DNA from: Gracilaria domingensis
Lineage: Eukaryota; Rhodophyta; Florideophyceae; Gracilariales; Gracilariaceae
Length of the DNA: 64,000 nt
NCBI GenBank assembly: GCA_022539475.1
Contig: VCMS01000080.1
Coordinates: 62,001 to 126,000 of the forward strand
Direction of reading: 5' to 3'
The translations under genes and the position numbers were made by a program. Positions 11,167 to 24,335 of this stretch are shown one piece after another; the stretch's first letter is position 1, and the number at the start of each line of letters is the position of its first letter. A model generated the notes under the pieces. It was not told the DNA's origin. It was given only the letters and a program-made list of their open reading frames with translations, and did not search any database.

Positions 11167-13880
11167 AGGTTCCCACATATTGGTTTCGTATCAGAAAATA
11201 TTGAGATACCCCCGTGGGTTTGCAACAGGTTCCCATCGTGATGGTTGTTATCGTTTATTTAGCATTCTGCAATCTGTTGAGTTGTTTACTGCTTTTTCAC
11301 CGTGGAAGGTTCTTTACTTGAAAAAATGCTGTACTCATGAGAGGAGAAAGTAAACTGCACTCAAAAGTTTGTTGTTTTTCGTCTTGTACCCTGATCGGTT
11401 GCTCAAGTTGTTCTCTCTTGGCCAGCATGAATATGACATGGTGGTTTTTCATCCGACTCGCTATGATATGCGTATACGAATGAACGGTTTTTCCCATAAT
11501 GGGAGATATTTTTCGTCTCATTTGAGAAGACCCCGAACAAAGAAGTATCGCTTGATGTATACTCGTTTGAGTTTTTCGTGTTTTCTGTGATGGTAACATT
11601 TTCTGAACTGTACTTGAGTCGTTTCCACAATATCTGGGTTGTTCTTTTACTACATATATCACATTTTTTTATTATACATTCTACGATTGGCATCCGAAAT
11701 GTTTTATATATTGGCTCCGACTTATGAAAAGGATGGAGCTCGTGGAACCGCTTTTGGTTTGGTCGGCGCCGCCGTTTAATCCATTTAATGGACGTACTCT
11801 GGAACACGGGTTTGTATTTTCATGACCATTTTTGGTGGTCTCGCTTCGCGGAACATCCACTGTGGACACGCTTCGCACATCGCATTCGCCGAATTAACTC
11901 TTGTTCTTGAGTACTCAACCATTGGTAAGGACGTTATCTCTGAGATATGGCCCCCCTCAATCGGGTTTCTAATGCTACACCAGGGATAGTGACTTTAGCA
12001 TACCCATGCCAACGCGTTTGATCATTGCACCGACCACGGTTCTGCACCCTTCGCAAAGCTATCCCTGTAAATCACCGCATGCCGTTCGACTTGGAATTGG
12101 TCCCATCCGATTTTGGAATGAGAAATGTCGATTACGAACCGCTGTGATTGCATCTGGGTGCCACTCCAATTGGCTCGGATGAAGTCTAGAATGTACCGTC
12201 GTATCGGTATTCGCATCTGCTGCAGCTTCGCGGAGTGCTGGAAAGTTCATGTAGATCACCAGCGTGGTGGTAAACCGCTTTCGGTTAGCAAAAATACCGC
12301 TCTGCCTCGCCGGTTTTGCCTCCCTCGAAGTGCAATGTACTGAAAAGTCAGTTACAGTCACCGTTGCACGGTTTGTGTTAAGAGGAACCACCGCCAGTAT
12401 GCGCAGGGCAGTCTCAGTTGGCTTGGACCCACATGGGTTGGGTTTGGAGAGGAACGCTCGTCGCGTGATGCAGCTCAACACGCGCGGAACGTGGAAGTAG
12501 TAGCAGCGTGTGGCATTTACGGTGCCCGTGCAAGACTTCTCTGAAGCGCCGCCGGAAACAAGCCCGAGCGCATAACCAATGGCCGGTCAAAACATTGCAA
12601 TTTTTTGGAGTGCAAACCGTTGCCGGTACATGCCGTACGATAATATGCACCCCTTTTGGTTTGGCCTGTGCAGGCTTGGGAAATTGATTTATTTGATTTT
12701 TCGGCTTGACACGGCCCGTGGATGACCTGCAATCGGATGATAGTGCACACCGCCACTTGGCCCCTCACTCGTCCAATAGGGTGGTCTTGCACAGTCTACA
12801 CGTGGCTTCTTGAAACACCGATCCGGTGAAGAGGCATTGCTGTACATGTGGAGCAAAAGCGAACCATGCAGTGGTACGAAGAGCGACCAAAACGGGTTTT
12901 GACCAAAATGGAACTTGATGTTATAACCCCGTAGGGCGAAGTTTGAAGTGATTTAAGGAGCAACCGATGCCCGGAAAACCACGGTATGTGGGTAAGCTGC
13001 AAATGACGCACGTGCGTGGAGCCCAACATGGCAGGTGACCTCTGGACGTATGTACCGTACTGGCGGCGCGGATAAACTGGATTCAGTCATTCCAAGACGG
13101 CAATGATCTTCATGCACGGTGCGCAGTGTACGGTATCACCCGTGAATGAACTCGAGACCAGTGATGCTATAAATCGAACCCGTGATGAGTGAAAACTGTT
13201 CATATGCAGACGATGGTTCGTGAAGCACCTTGTGAGGCCAATCTGACGTATGGCGCAAGTGACTGTGATGCTCTTCGTTCCTATTGTTACAGTCGATCCG
13301 AATGAATGACGTTCGGCAACTCGATATTCCGACATCACCGTTTTTCGGTTTCCAATTTAACCTTCATGAACACCTCTCGTTGTGCCCAGGAGAGAGTCAC
13401 TGCAGTGAAAACCGTTTAGGTATGACCATGCTCGGTTGTTTTACGGTTTATGACCGCAGTGCGGGAAGGCTGGAAGAGTTCTAGAAGCACAGAATTCGTG
13501 TTGTGCACCAGGAAATGGTGGTTGCCCGAGTAGGGATCAAGGAAACCAAGGAGAAAGGTGCGCACTCGCTGGAGTTCAATTAGACGTACTGCAAGCACAG
13601 TGATTACCATTGAGTTGTGCCGCATGAGTCGAAACTCTGCAGCGGTGATGGTTCGAGTCATTTTGTGGTACATACAAACCTTGACGAGGTTGAACCACTG
13701 TTTTGTCTCTGGAAACAGAAAATACAATAGACGTGAAAAGTTGCGACAGGACCGAATTCAGGTGTGAGGGTGTGAGTGAAATCGTATTTCCGGTAACCTC
13801 AACTATGAGAAGAACGTGATTTGCTGGGCTGTTTTTCCGTCTTCGTCTCTCTGGCGTTTGCTCCCGTGAATCCATGAATT
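11167..13880. other. non-coding 3' part of Element 1
   Basis: No RT, RNase H or integrase motif is seen in any frame. Segments match the reverse complement of the Element 3 3' part. For example, TTTTTCCCATAATGGGAG and GTCTCATTTGAGAAG at about 11490-11535 pair with 24050-24075. Sequence near 12590-12660 also matches 22360-22410. It is rich in short hairpins. Open frames here are short and not conserved between the copies. Confidence 0.6.
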
Positions 13881-13892
13881 AGGAACGGGATA
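13881..13892 (+). other. polypurine tract of Element 1, mutated
   Basis: AGGAACGGGATA lies immediately before the TG of the 3' LTR and aligns with AAGAAGGGGGGTA, which precedes the 3' LTR of Element 3 in its own orientation. Two pyrimidines now interrupt it. It would prime plus-strand DNA synthesis. Confidence 0.55.
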
Positions 13893-13904
13893 TGCAGAGC
13901 AAAC

Positions 13905-14893
13905 TGTAGTGCAAAACCAGGACGGGTGAAACACGCACAGGATGTCCGACGTCCAGCTCCTTGGGGGATGGTAACTTGTTGGACGAGCCTCTATTTACAG
14001 AGGAGACCTGGGCGTAAGACCAGTAGTATACTGAGAAAATCCTACAGAGCTGAATGCAGAAAGTCCAGTATCAGGAGAATCACCAGACGAGAACGGTGCA
14101 AAAGTGAGAAATACCCGAAAAGAGGTGATCTAGACACTCCAAGGGGAGGCGTAGCTCAAGGGGCAAGGGAAAAACAGATATTCCAAAGAGGAGACGCGGA
14201 CCGCGCACACACAGGCAAAAGGCCGGACGTCGTGTAAAGCAAGAACGAACCAGGAAGTCACCCAATACTGAGGCGGAGATCTGTCCTGCAATCAGGAATT
14301 AATATTAATAATGGATGTCAATACCACACGGTATACGCAGATTCCTTAGGCGTCCCATGGAGAGTACGCGTACTTAGACCTCCTGAGCTGACTCTCCGAG
14401 CAAAGTAGTGCAGCGGTAAGGGCAGTAGCGCATAGGGCCCACTCTCGAGATGAGTCTCAAGTACCTTCTGATCTGAGTGGCAGTTCTCGAAGGAGGGGCT
14501 TGGTTGCTTTACCATCAGGTGGTGTTCAGACGCCCCTGCACCTCAAAGTACCCCAGGTGCAGGGCTGGTGCAATGATTACAGTAGTGCACACACGTACGG
14601 GATATACACGTACGCACTCCGACTGTCAGGGTGCCAAAATAAAGTCAAACTAAAAATCCCCCAAATGACTCACAAAGTGCACTAGCCATTCACCTCCACG
14701 TGTCCACGCCCAGTCAGGGGCCTTAGCCCATTCACGCTCCTCTACGGGTGCTAATTAAGATTAAATTAACCAACGGTTGAAGGCTATCATAGGGGATGCA
14801 CCTCATAACTTCAAATGCCACGTGCACTGGCGCATCGGTCGTATATGAAGAGTTTCTTCATCAAAACACCCCTAGAATTGGGTTTGCTCCACA
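13905..14893 (-). repeat. 3' LTR of Element 2
   Basis: This 989-bp sequence begins (+ strand) TGTAGTGCAAAACC and ends TTTGCTCCACA. The last ~320 bp match 32775-33095, the 5' LTR remnant. The polypurine tract lies directly right of it on the minus strand, which fixes the orientation. TSD copy CAAAC lies at 13900-13904. Confidence 0.85.
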
Positions 14894-14907
14894 TACCCCC
14901 TCCTTAG
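14894..14907 (-). other. polypurine tract of Element 2
   Basis: On the minus strand it reads CTAAGGAGGGGGTA, directly followed by the LTR start TGTGGAGC. It is nearly the same as the tract of Element 3. Confidence 0.8.
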
Positions 14908-14974
14908 TCCGGGTTCGCCGTTGTGAGGTCTTGAGGCCGAGACGGAAAGGCTTTAAATAGGCGGGCATCCCGCA

Positions 14975-16820
14975 ATGGACAGCACCGAAATCCCGGTTTC
15001 AAGCATACAGCGCACCCTCGAGGTGATAGTAACTCACGCAGCGACTACACTCCCGAGGTCTGACACATCAGCCGTCCTTATCTCTCTGTCTGGGATGAAT
15101 CCGTTTCCGACCCACCCCGTCGGGGGAGCTCCTTCTTCCTCCGGTGCTGGACAGCGAAACAACGCGCTCGCCTCTTCTGGGCAGCGGCAAACCCCGCAGT
15201 ACGTCGGTGGTTTCCTTTCGGCCCCGCTCCCTCAGAGGAACGCTCCAATTCACGCACACCCGACACAGGGTTCTTATGCCGCCGCAGTGGCGTGGAATTT
15301 GCAGCAAGTGATGTTTTTGACAGCGACCCCCGATGGGTGGATCTCCAAGGAGTCTCTGCAAGTGCGCGAATCTAAAGCAGATAGTTTGACCACTCCCGGG
15401 CTCCGTGGTTCCACCCCGATGCGGTACAGAACGATGCGGTCATGAACTCCAACGTGGAGAACGGTAAGCTCGCGGGTGGGACTCTGGTGGAACTCGTCCG
15501 ATGCCCGAACTGGCGTGGGCGTATTGCGATACCGCCGTATCTCCTGTATCGATCTCGCGGTGAATCTCATGACAGTGCCCGGGCGGGCTTGGCGACGTTA
15601 GCATATCAAGACGTGGGTCAAACTCGCAACGAGCATTTAATACTCGCCTTCTATGGGTTTGAGCCGGCGTTCTACCGAAATTACGGTGAGGTCTCATACG
15701 GAGATGCGTTGGCCGAGTTTACTGAACAGTCCTTTGGAAAAATCGCCCGTTGGGAGCCGTGCATGCTCTGCTGGGAGAGACCCATCCTCCGAGCGGAGTT
15801 CCAATATATCAGCCGATATGACACCTAGCAGGGGTTGGACCTGCGAGTCAAGTTCGAGCGCAAGACATGCATCCGCCATGGGTTTCTGGTTCCGTACTCC
15901 ACCGTGGAGATTGAACGTATTCGAAGTAACGCCAAGACTGGCCGGTATGTTCAATTGCCCCCAAGGTGGCGTCTGGTTGAGGTACCCTGTGGGTTCTTTG
16001 CTGAGTTTCCACCCTGTATCCATTACGATGGGTCCAAATTGATTTCGAACTCGCAGTCTGGGTACTGGTCATTGGTTCTCGCCAAATGGGCGGCACGCGT
16101 AGCTGCGAATATCGTTTGGGAGGTCTATGATCATCACCGTTTGTGGTATTTACCTTCTAAGTTGATCATGGCCATGCGTGGTTTGGACTTGTCGATACCC
16201 CTTGGGTCACAGAACAATGCGGATGAACTCAGGTCCCTCTTAGGAACGGTCGAGTCGATCAATTGGAACCTGGTACCGGTGGAGAATCAACCCAAGCGAC
16301 AGGGTAACGTGCGCGAGTACGACCATTCGTCTGGTAGGCAGCATCCCAATTCCGGTAACTCGTGTACTTCAACCCACAGGAGGGTAGCATGATCACCCGA
16401 CACTATGCGGAGGTGCTTTAGCGCACGCAGCGACCAGTCCCGCGTGGGCACCCCACTGGATTTGTCTTCACGGATGATTATGTGCCCGATGTGGCGTGCG
16501 ATGATCCAGTTTTGGACGTTGAGGACGTGAGTCCAGCGAGTGCGGCCCAACCAATGGTGGTAGTGCCTTGTGTAGGCGAGGATGCTACTACGGGACCAAG
16601 TGGTGAACAGACAGCCCCGGCGGGCTGGCAGGTTGCCATAACTTCAAGGGGAGAGCAGCTACCTCTTCAGTTTCACGCCCTTAAGGACGCCCTCGTGGGC
16701 TTAGGAACGACCATTCCCCCTGAGATGACGGGTCCGCACCAAATGGCGGCGTTGTACGCGAACAGCCCCCCTTCCCAGCACGGGAATACGGGCGTTGCCG
16801 GACCCTCCACTGGTGGATAA
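14975..16820 (+). pseudogene. unrecognised gene on the strand opposite to Element 2, broken
   Basis: About 610 codons of protein-like sequence run on the plus strand between the chromodomain and the 3' LTR of Element 2. A Ser/Gly/Pro-rich N-terminal part starts at ATG 14975, 22 bp after a TTTAAATAG box. A shift to the next frame falls between about 15390 and 15440. A long globular-looking part (Trp, Tyr and Cys-containing, e.g. WEPCMLCWERP and YDHHRLWYLPSKLI) follows to 16392, with one in-frame TAG at 15826-15828. Then come another frameshift near 16360, a TAG at 16419, and an acidic Pro-rich C-terminus to 16820. I recognise no family. Plant Tat-lineage Ty3/gypsy elements carry antisense ORFs in the same position, so this could be an equivalent or a captured host gene. 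Confidence 0.55.
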
Positions 16821-17179
16821 ACGGCGCTCTAACCCATGCCACAGGGTATGGTGTAGTATAACTTGAGATAGAGAAGTAAAAACCAATTAGTGGTATCTTG
16901 TGCTTCATCCTTTCCTTCCATTGGACCTTCACCACTTCCTGACCTTCCTCTTCACCCCCCTGTTCTAGGCATTCATAGCTTCATCTTCACCTTCTTCATC
17001 ACTCACAAGAGTATCTTTCTTCATCACTCATAAGTGTCATTGTAACCGTAAATCGGTAGTGTTTTTAAACTGTGAACCGGTGATTATAACTTCTAATTCT
17101 CTCTAATCGAGACTGTACCTGCGAGACCCGTGCTTGGGTTTGCCCCTTCTTCCTTTGAGAGAGCCACCTGTTGCGCGTG

Positions 17180-18291
17180 TTAGCCCACCTGGGCGTTATC
17201 CAACGTTTGCCAAAGAGACGTGCGTATCCTACGGTGATAGGAAAGAACCGGTGACCTCAGTAGGTGTTCAATTGGCTTCTCAGTGTCATCCTCGGGTGGA
17301 TAACCATACCACCAGACCCGGTACAACTGTGTCCCATCGAGAGTATAAGCGTGGCTCACAATGCGGTCCATGACAAACTCCTGTGAGTAAGTACGGGTCT
17401 CCTCGGTGTTCTGAGACTTCTCTTCCATGGGAGCACAAGATATATACCCCAAAAATGGGTCTTGGCCAGCGAAGGGGTTTCGAACTTTCCCCATCAGCGG
17501 GTTGTGTAGTGCTCTACCCGTCGTGTGGGCGGTATTCTTAACTTCGCCTTTTCGCGGCCACGGCTGCTTCTTCTTTTCCTTCTCCGTTCCCGTTTCCATG
17601 GGAGAACGCGCGCGGCGGTAAAAGTTGCGCACTGCGCTTTCTGTGCACGGGAAGGCGGGACGGCCAAGAGATCAGGCTACAGCATTGGTTGCCGGTGGTG
17701 GTGCGCGCGTGGCGCGTGCCACGGAGCACCAGTAGTAGTGAGCCTTTGCGCAACGGTCTCCAACGCACTGGCAGCTCGGATTGTTCCCTTTGGGCGGCGG
17801 CGGTGCGCGAGCTATCCAAAAATTTGGATATTTTCCGCATGTGCGCGTTCTACGCGCCACCCAATCTTCCGGGTGTAATGTGGCAAGCGCGAGCTAGCGA
17901 CGTTGAACCCCAGTGGGTACCATACTTATCATTCCCTCATGGAAGGTGTACCTTCCACCCGTCCTGTGTTCTCATTCTTCCTACTTCAGCATCCGAGAAG
18001 AGGTTATTGTGACACTTCTTCATCGTCTTCGGCTTGCTCATAGGTACCTGAAGGGTCTGCGGAGACCTGCTTTTGCTGCGAGACAGGCTCTTCGAGCGGC
18101 CTCGGTGACGGAGTATTTTGGTTCTTCTCGTTCATCTCCCTTACTGGGAGCTCCTTAACATTGCTACCGTGCTCTTGAGCGTTCTCGGTGTGCGTAAGTC
18201 GAGTCACTACAGCGGAAGTTCCGTTCGCGGTCAATGGCGACGTCTCACCAGCAATGGTGGTTCCCACTTGTGGAGAAGGCGGCGAAGTCAA
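17180..18291 (-). pseudogene. Pol tail and chromodomain of Element 2
   Basis: Reading leftwards from the Element 3 insertion point, a Ser/Thr/Pro-rich linker runs to a stop at 18004. After a gap, the frame 17632-17180 ends in a chromodomain at about 17383-17228: EFVMDRIVSH, YRVWWYGYPPEDDT, EHLL and VLSYHRR match the chromodomain fold, including the aromatic YRVWW strand. Such domains in chromovirus integrases target insertion to modified histones. The linker frame is continuous with sequence at 28734 and beyond once Element 3 and one TSD are removed, showing that the insertion cut an open frame. Confidence 0.75.
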
Positions 18292-19282
18292 TGTAGAGCA
18301 AACCCCTGCGACTAGCGCAATGGGGGAACCTCCACTAGGATGTCCGAGTCCCACTCCCTAATAGGGCAGACTCAGCAGAAGAGCCCTCTGTCCGTACTCG
18401 TGTCGAGTGACAAGCCGGGTGTAAGACCGGAGACGGTGCCTGGATATACCTACAGAGGTGAAAACAGAGAAGGAAATAGTGACCAAAAGTGGTGAGGAAA
18501 CCCAGAGAAAGGGGGAAAGAAAGGGGAAAGGAACCGAGATCCCTCCAGGCAAATCAACCCAGAGCGGAGCAAGGCCCGTGCCAACCGGCGGAAACAGGGC
18601 CGGAAGCGGAGCGACACGCCACAGTGGTGCCGAAATAAACCCAATACTGGGGTGGAAGCGATACCTAAACCAGGGGAAACAAACAGAAAGAATGTGCCTC
18701 ACAGGGACACGCCGTGTACAAAACGGAACAAACAACAAACAGAAACAACAAACAAAAGCAACAATAACAACAGAAATATACCTGGTAGGGGTTCCTAGGT
18801 GATTCTGAGGGGATAGTTATGCAAGAACCACACGTGGTTACCGGCCCGAGGGGGATGTAAACCTACGAAGGTTGCATGAACTAGAACCAAGCCTTGGGTT
18901 GAAGAAGGCGGCCTCAGTTGGCTATTTACTTAGAGGCTCAAGGGTGCGATCACCCGAGCATATATACTACTACTACAGTAACCGACAACTACGGTGCACA
19001 CCTCTCGAGGTCCGTACACGTGGACAACCCACTGTCAGGGTGCCAGATACTTCCCAGCGGGGATGGCACAAATATCTAAATGCCAGATCCACCACGTGGA
19101 CTACTACAATACCTACCAATAGGTTCCAACTTCCAATCCACCTAGCAAGGTTCCACAGAACACACAAGAATTCTCCCAATTATTGGGGCCAGAGTCCACA
19201 TCACAACACACCTTCCCAAAGGAATTCCATCTCCTCAGAGCAAGACAAATAGTGCCCCAGTACGGGATGGCATTGCTCCACA
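18292..19282 (-). repeat. 3' LTR of Element 3
   Basis: It is identical as far as read to 27739-28729. Ends are TGTAGAGCAAAC...TTGCTCCACA. It holds many short stem-loops, e.g. ACCTACGAAGGT, GGTGCGATCACC and CCCAATTATTGGG. TSD GTCAA immediately precedes it. Confidence 0.95.
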
Positions 19283-19296
19283 TACCCCCCTTCTTA
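19283..19296 (-). other. polypurine tract of Element 3
   Basis: On the minus strand it reads TAAGAAGGGGGGTA, abutting the LTR start TGTGGAGC. This fixes the element as minus strand. Confidence 0.88.
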
Positions 19297-22200
19297 GCCG
19301 AGGGTGCACACGCCCGAAAGCGGGAAGAAACCAACTTCCACCTCGTACAACCGAACGTTCGGTTGTTCACCATCACCATCTTCCGCACCGCGGCGCTTAA
19401 TTCTGTAGCACTCAACCGCGCGGCGGTGTTCTTCTTCTTATACCACTTAGGGTCTTCTCCTTCCGAGGATCGATCACGAACACGAGACCAGCTCACTCCC
19501 CAAACTCGTTGCACGACATCAGGGGCCAATCCGAATTCGGCGATTAGCGTTCCTTCCCAAGAGGGATCACCTCAACAACGTTCAAGTTCTGACACCATTA
19601 TGGATTCAAACCTGCGAAGGTTCGTATCCCTCACTGGGCACCTGTCAAAGTTCACTGCGCTCCGCGTACAACCGATTGCGGACGGTCACTACACCGGTGT
19701 CCGGTTCGTTCCTCCCAGTCATCTCCACATGAGAGCTCGTCCGATTGCGGCAGTGTCCCTTATGGCATAAGAACACTGTACCACGGTCTCCCATACGGGG
19801 GCGCAACAGACCTTCCAAGGTTAAAACAAACACAATCCAATTACTGGCGTAAGCCTCACATACCTTCCTGACAAGGCGATACCCAAACAGTAACAAAAGT
19901 AGACGGTAGGCAAACGTATCCCGACAATGGGAGCTTCCTTATGTAAAGAACTGCAGACGGAAAACGTCCAACCGATCCATCGGGTTCTTCTTACAACATC
20001 TTCTTCATCTTCCTTACAAGGACCATCTTCTCTTCTTCGAGCTTCTTCTTCGTACTTCACAAACGGTTAGTTGGGGAACATATCTTTTCTGACCTTTCGG
20101 AGACAATCTACCACACTCTGACGTAGAGTCATGGTCAATCCAGAACACTCAGTAGTATTCCTCACATCACCGCATCGCGGGCACGTTCAGAGTCACTACC
20201 GGCAACGGGCATCATCCACAGTTGGATATACAATCAACATCAACCATTACTCGCAACAATCCTGAACAGGCACCATCCCATCGGTTCAACCACCGTTTCC
20301 CAACTTTGGGCTGCTTCTCTACACACTACCCATATGGGTTCGATACCATCTTGAAAACGTTCCGGCATCGGAGACACATGAAGTCCAAAACATGTAAGCC
20401 GTAGTGACGGAGACGTGCAACCTCCCGCCACGGGCGTCCAGTCACTCAACAACAGACATGAAACAATTCCACAAACATCCGAATCCCAGACAACAACTTC
20501 TTATCCCAATAGGGCGACAATCTAACGAATGGTAACTTCCGACACTCAAGTGCGAAGTTCTCTCCACCAGACATATCCGTGGCAGCGGCGAAGCGGTCAC
20601 CAGCATTCCTAACGAAGGGCGAAAGAATAAGCTGACCACAGCGTGGTGTTTCATATTACCAGTTCTGGGATAACGCGCAAGAGCGATGCACACCGGTCAC
20701 GGTAACATTCTTTCACTGACACCGATGAACGGGTCACACAACTCACGTCGCATTCGCAACCAAATATCTTCCGAAACGGAGTCCAAGTTACCCACAAAGT
20801 TGGTATGCAATACCGCATTACCGGTTACAACGACTATACTGCGTGACACTTCACGTCCACTACCCTCATGGGGTCTCAAGTCATCTTCCTAGGACAGGAC
20901 TTCTTCAAGTATCCACCAGGATTCTTCTCTTCCAAACCCCACAACAGGGTGACACCGACAGTTTCGATCACGTCTTCTCCCAAAAAAGCGCTCTAGAATA
21001 CCAAAAACTCGGTTGCCACACAGCACACAAATCTCTAGTGTGAGCAACGAGAACTTCCAACAATCTGGATGAATTCCCATCAGGGCCACTTCACTTTCAT
21101 GTAACTTCTTCCCTTCCCAAGGTTTCCTCCGACATGAACTCTCGTAAGGGATGCATCTGTTTCAACGGCGTTAACAAGTCTCCTCAAACAGGATATATGG
21201 CTGTGAGTCATCTCAGAACTCACCATCAGTGGTTACGCACCGAAGCTTCCGGCTCGACAACAACTATCACCGGTAACCGGGTTTCCCAACGCCAACAGTG
21301 CGTCTCGGTTCAACTCTGCGCACCCGGGTTCTTCTAACTTCTTCCTGAATCAGGACTTCCAGCAACTCCGAATGGATCCATTCCGATGAGACCTTACAAC
21401 AGGGAATACATTACCATCATTGGTAATCATCACTTTCATCTATTCCCTCCGTGGGATCATTTAGACCCGGTTCTCGGTGATAGTGCAACGCGCGAGACGC
21501 TCTTGCACGTTTCAACATACTTCCACAATTAGGGTCACTTCCCTTACGGGCTTCTTCAAATCTTCACGAACTTCTATCCGAATCGGCACACATCATATCA
21601 TCCAAATCTTAAATGAGAGCATTCCGGATGATCGGACTCGAAGCAGACCAACACACTCCATTCATGGATGTCGCATGGAATACAACTCGTTGTAACTCCC
21701 ACCCGCACAGGGTACTGACCATACTTTAGGTTAACCAACAATACTCATCGTTCAACGGTATACACGGCAGCAAACCGACATTCGAGGCGTTCACTTTGTT
21801 CGCAATCCGTAAGCACGGCTCTTTTCTGTACCACACGTATTGGGTTCAGCCTTCTCCGAAGTCGGACTCAAACCAAACGCCAAAACTCACAGAAAGTGTT
21901 GTGCGTACCATACCCATTCCAACACGTTCGGAGCCCACAAAGTCTCACTTCCTCTCAAAGGAGCACTAAACCGACAACTGGTGATGTCTCACATCCTTTT
22001 CAGGAGCTTCTCCGTCGCAAAGTACCGTGTGCACGGGGAACATGCAGTCACTGCACTCCCTGCACTGTTGCGACGGTTTGCGACACGTCGGGTTGTCCCA
22101 AAATACCTGCGCCAGGTGACAGAATTGCCAAAATATCCACTATGTGGCTCATCCAGTCCATACGGCACGACAGCAATGCACCGCAGTCTCATTGGTTCTG

Positions 22201-24335
22201 CATTTCCACACGTGGCGGTGGGCAACTCATCCCGATTGGGCATATACAGTGTCAAGTGTCCATGTGCACTATCGTCCGATTCCGGAGGGTCCACGCGCCG
22301 TGGCAAGCCAAAAAATCAAATAAATTATTTTGGCACGCCGGCTAGCGCTGCCACCAGGGTGGTGCATATTATGCAGAATGCACTGGCAACGGTTTGCACT
22401 TCAAAAAATTGCATTTTTTTTTTTGACCGGCCACCGGTGCACGCGCGCGCGCGCAGCCATGCGGCATTCCAGCGGAACATCTCCCGATTACAGGGCACTT
22501 AATATACATCAGTGCTGTACTTTAGCAAACCTCATGAGGGCATAATCATCTCTCTCTCCTCCCGGAACTGGGTTAATCCGACTACGGCACATCAGCACAC
22601 CGTCGACGGTTCTTCTCTCAACAAACCTGCATTCAGGAAACTCGAACTAACTTTACACTGCGTGGCGCGTCAACTACGCCGATATTGCCCGCCTTTTTGG
22701 TACAGTAGCATCCATTTCCGACAACAGCGGAGCAGTTTGATCATGAACCGAGCACGGTAATACCAATGTGACAAAATTCTATCCCGCAGCAAGGGAATCA
22801 TTCGACAACCGTTGTTCTTCAAGCAGACCTTCATAAGGGAGCTAGTATTGACTTCTCCATTGTATGACGCGACGCCTGCATCAACGTAAACCGAATCTTC
22901 GGGATAGCGACAAGCCAGGCCGAAGCATCGGAGCGACATCTCGAACAACCCACAGGGGTTCAGAGCGGCAACCCGACAACGGTATACGGCGATGTAGACC
23001 TTCCTCAGGGTGAACGATCTGACTTTTTCTACATCCTTCTCGTACATTGGGATTACAGAAACCGACCATACGGTACATGCGCGACAAAATCCGAGGAAAC
23101 GGAGCTACGCGACCCAAACTTTCGGTACATTCATAGGAACTGCCGAGCAAATCGGAAAAGAATCTTCATGCACCCAATGGGGTTCTAGATCAACATCAAA
23201 CATTCCCGAACGCGGGCCAGCATCAAATCAAACTTCTACCGCCTGTGGTTTATCACCAATGCCATAATGCAATGGGTCCGAAACCGTATCCGGTGTAGTC
23301 AACGAGCGCGATAGGCGACCGAAACTATCCGAACTGCGGCATCCATTTCCCGAACGGGACAGAATCAAACTCAGTGATGAAATCCCCAAACAGGGTTCAA
23401 ACTTCACAAACGCAACTTCTTCCAACCAATCTGGAACGACTAGATTATCCCATAGGGCATTTCTTAGAATCGATACCACCGTGTTCGGTCAGTAAAATAC
23501 CAGCTCGTGCATACGAGAGCTTCCAGAAACTGGACCAGACGGCGACGCTGACCAATTCAAAAGCGTACTACAGCCACTCCCCCCTTCCTAGGCGGAGCCA
23601 CCACTGGTGGTGTGAACTAAACAAGAGTGAACAGAATACTCCGTTCGCGGAATCCAAACCCATAGGGTGTAACAAATCGTACATCCCGAAACCAGTACCA
23701 TTTCCAGTTGGTGATAAACCTCACAGAGGTAATTCAAACATTACCAATCAACTCGACAGAGTGAACCAAATCCATGAATGGATATTCAAGAGTAGAATAA
23801 CTGTATCCATCGGTGCAATCCTTTCAAAGGAGACCGATAACAAAGATGAAACTCCAAGTAGACCGAATGTTCTCGGGGATATCCAAGAATGGACATTAAC
23901 ATCATGTGACATGTGTAGTAACGAAGAAAACCAGAAAAACTGGGAACCACTCAGGTAGAGTACGAAAGCTATTCCCGAGTAGGGTTCGACAACGAACTCA
24001 ACAGAGGTAGCATAAAATAATATTCCATGGTTTGGAGACTTCTCAAATGAGACGAAACAGTCTCCCACGATGGGAAAAAACCGCACTTACGGGGAAACCT
24101 ACCCCGGTAGTCGGGTGAAAAAACCACCATGGTAACCACGACAAAAGATATTCACAGAACTCAAGTAGAGTGTAACACGAAAAAGCACAAGCATGTGAGC
24201 AGAATCACTTCTCCCTCAACTGGGCACAGTACTTCCATGAAGAAATAACCGTTCCGCGGTGAGTAAAGAGTGACTCACTCAGAAATCACGAAACAAGCAA
24301 ACAACCAAAACAATCCTTACATTAGGAAACAGTCC
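19297..24335 (-). other. non-coding 3' part of Element 3
   Basis: About 5 kb contains no RT palm, RNase H, integrase or chromodomain motif on either strand. Short frames exist (for example +21840-22502 and -22670-23047) but match no family, and I could not confirm their conservation in Element 1. Short inverted repeats with 3-5 nt loops are frequent, for example CCACCACTGGTGG, GTTCGACAACGAAC and TCCCACGATGGGA. A GC dinucleotide run lies at about 22441-22455 and a T run at about 22415-22425. Confidence 0.6.

Noticed and set aside
13893-13904. TGCAGAGCAAAC as the start of the Element 2 LTR
   Set aside because: It matches the first 12 bases of Element 1's LTR, and only a start at 13905 gives a perfect CAAAC duplication with 33096-33100.
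18358-18802. Open frames of 114-126 codons within the Element 3 LTRs, repeated exactly at 27805-28249
   Set aside because: They are identical because the LTRs are identical; they have no domain and no conservation in other LTRs of the family.
18292-19282. Many 4-bp-arm hairpins in the LTR taken alone as evidence of structure
   Set aside because: About 15 such hairpins are expected by chance in 991 bp when loops of 3-6 are allowed; only longer arms and conservation between copies were used as support.
21840-22502. 220-codon plus-strand frame in the Element 3 3' region as a second antisense gene
   Set aside because: A matching segment in Element 1 (about 12590-12660) is short and not an equivalent frame; composition looks non-coding.
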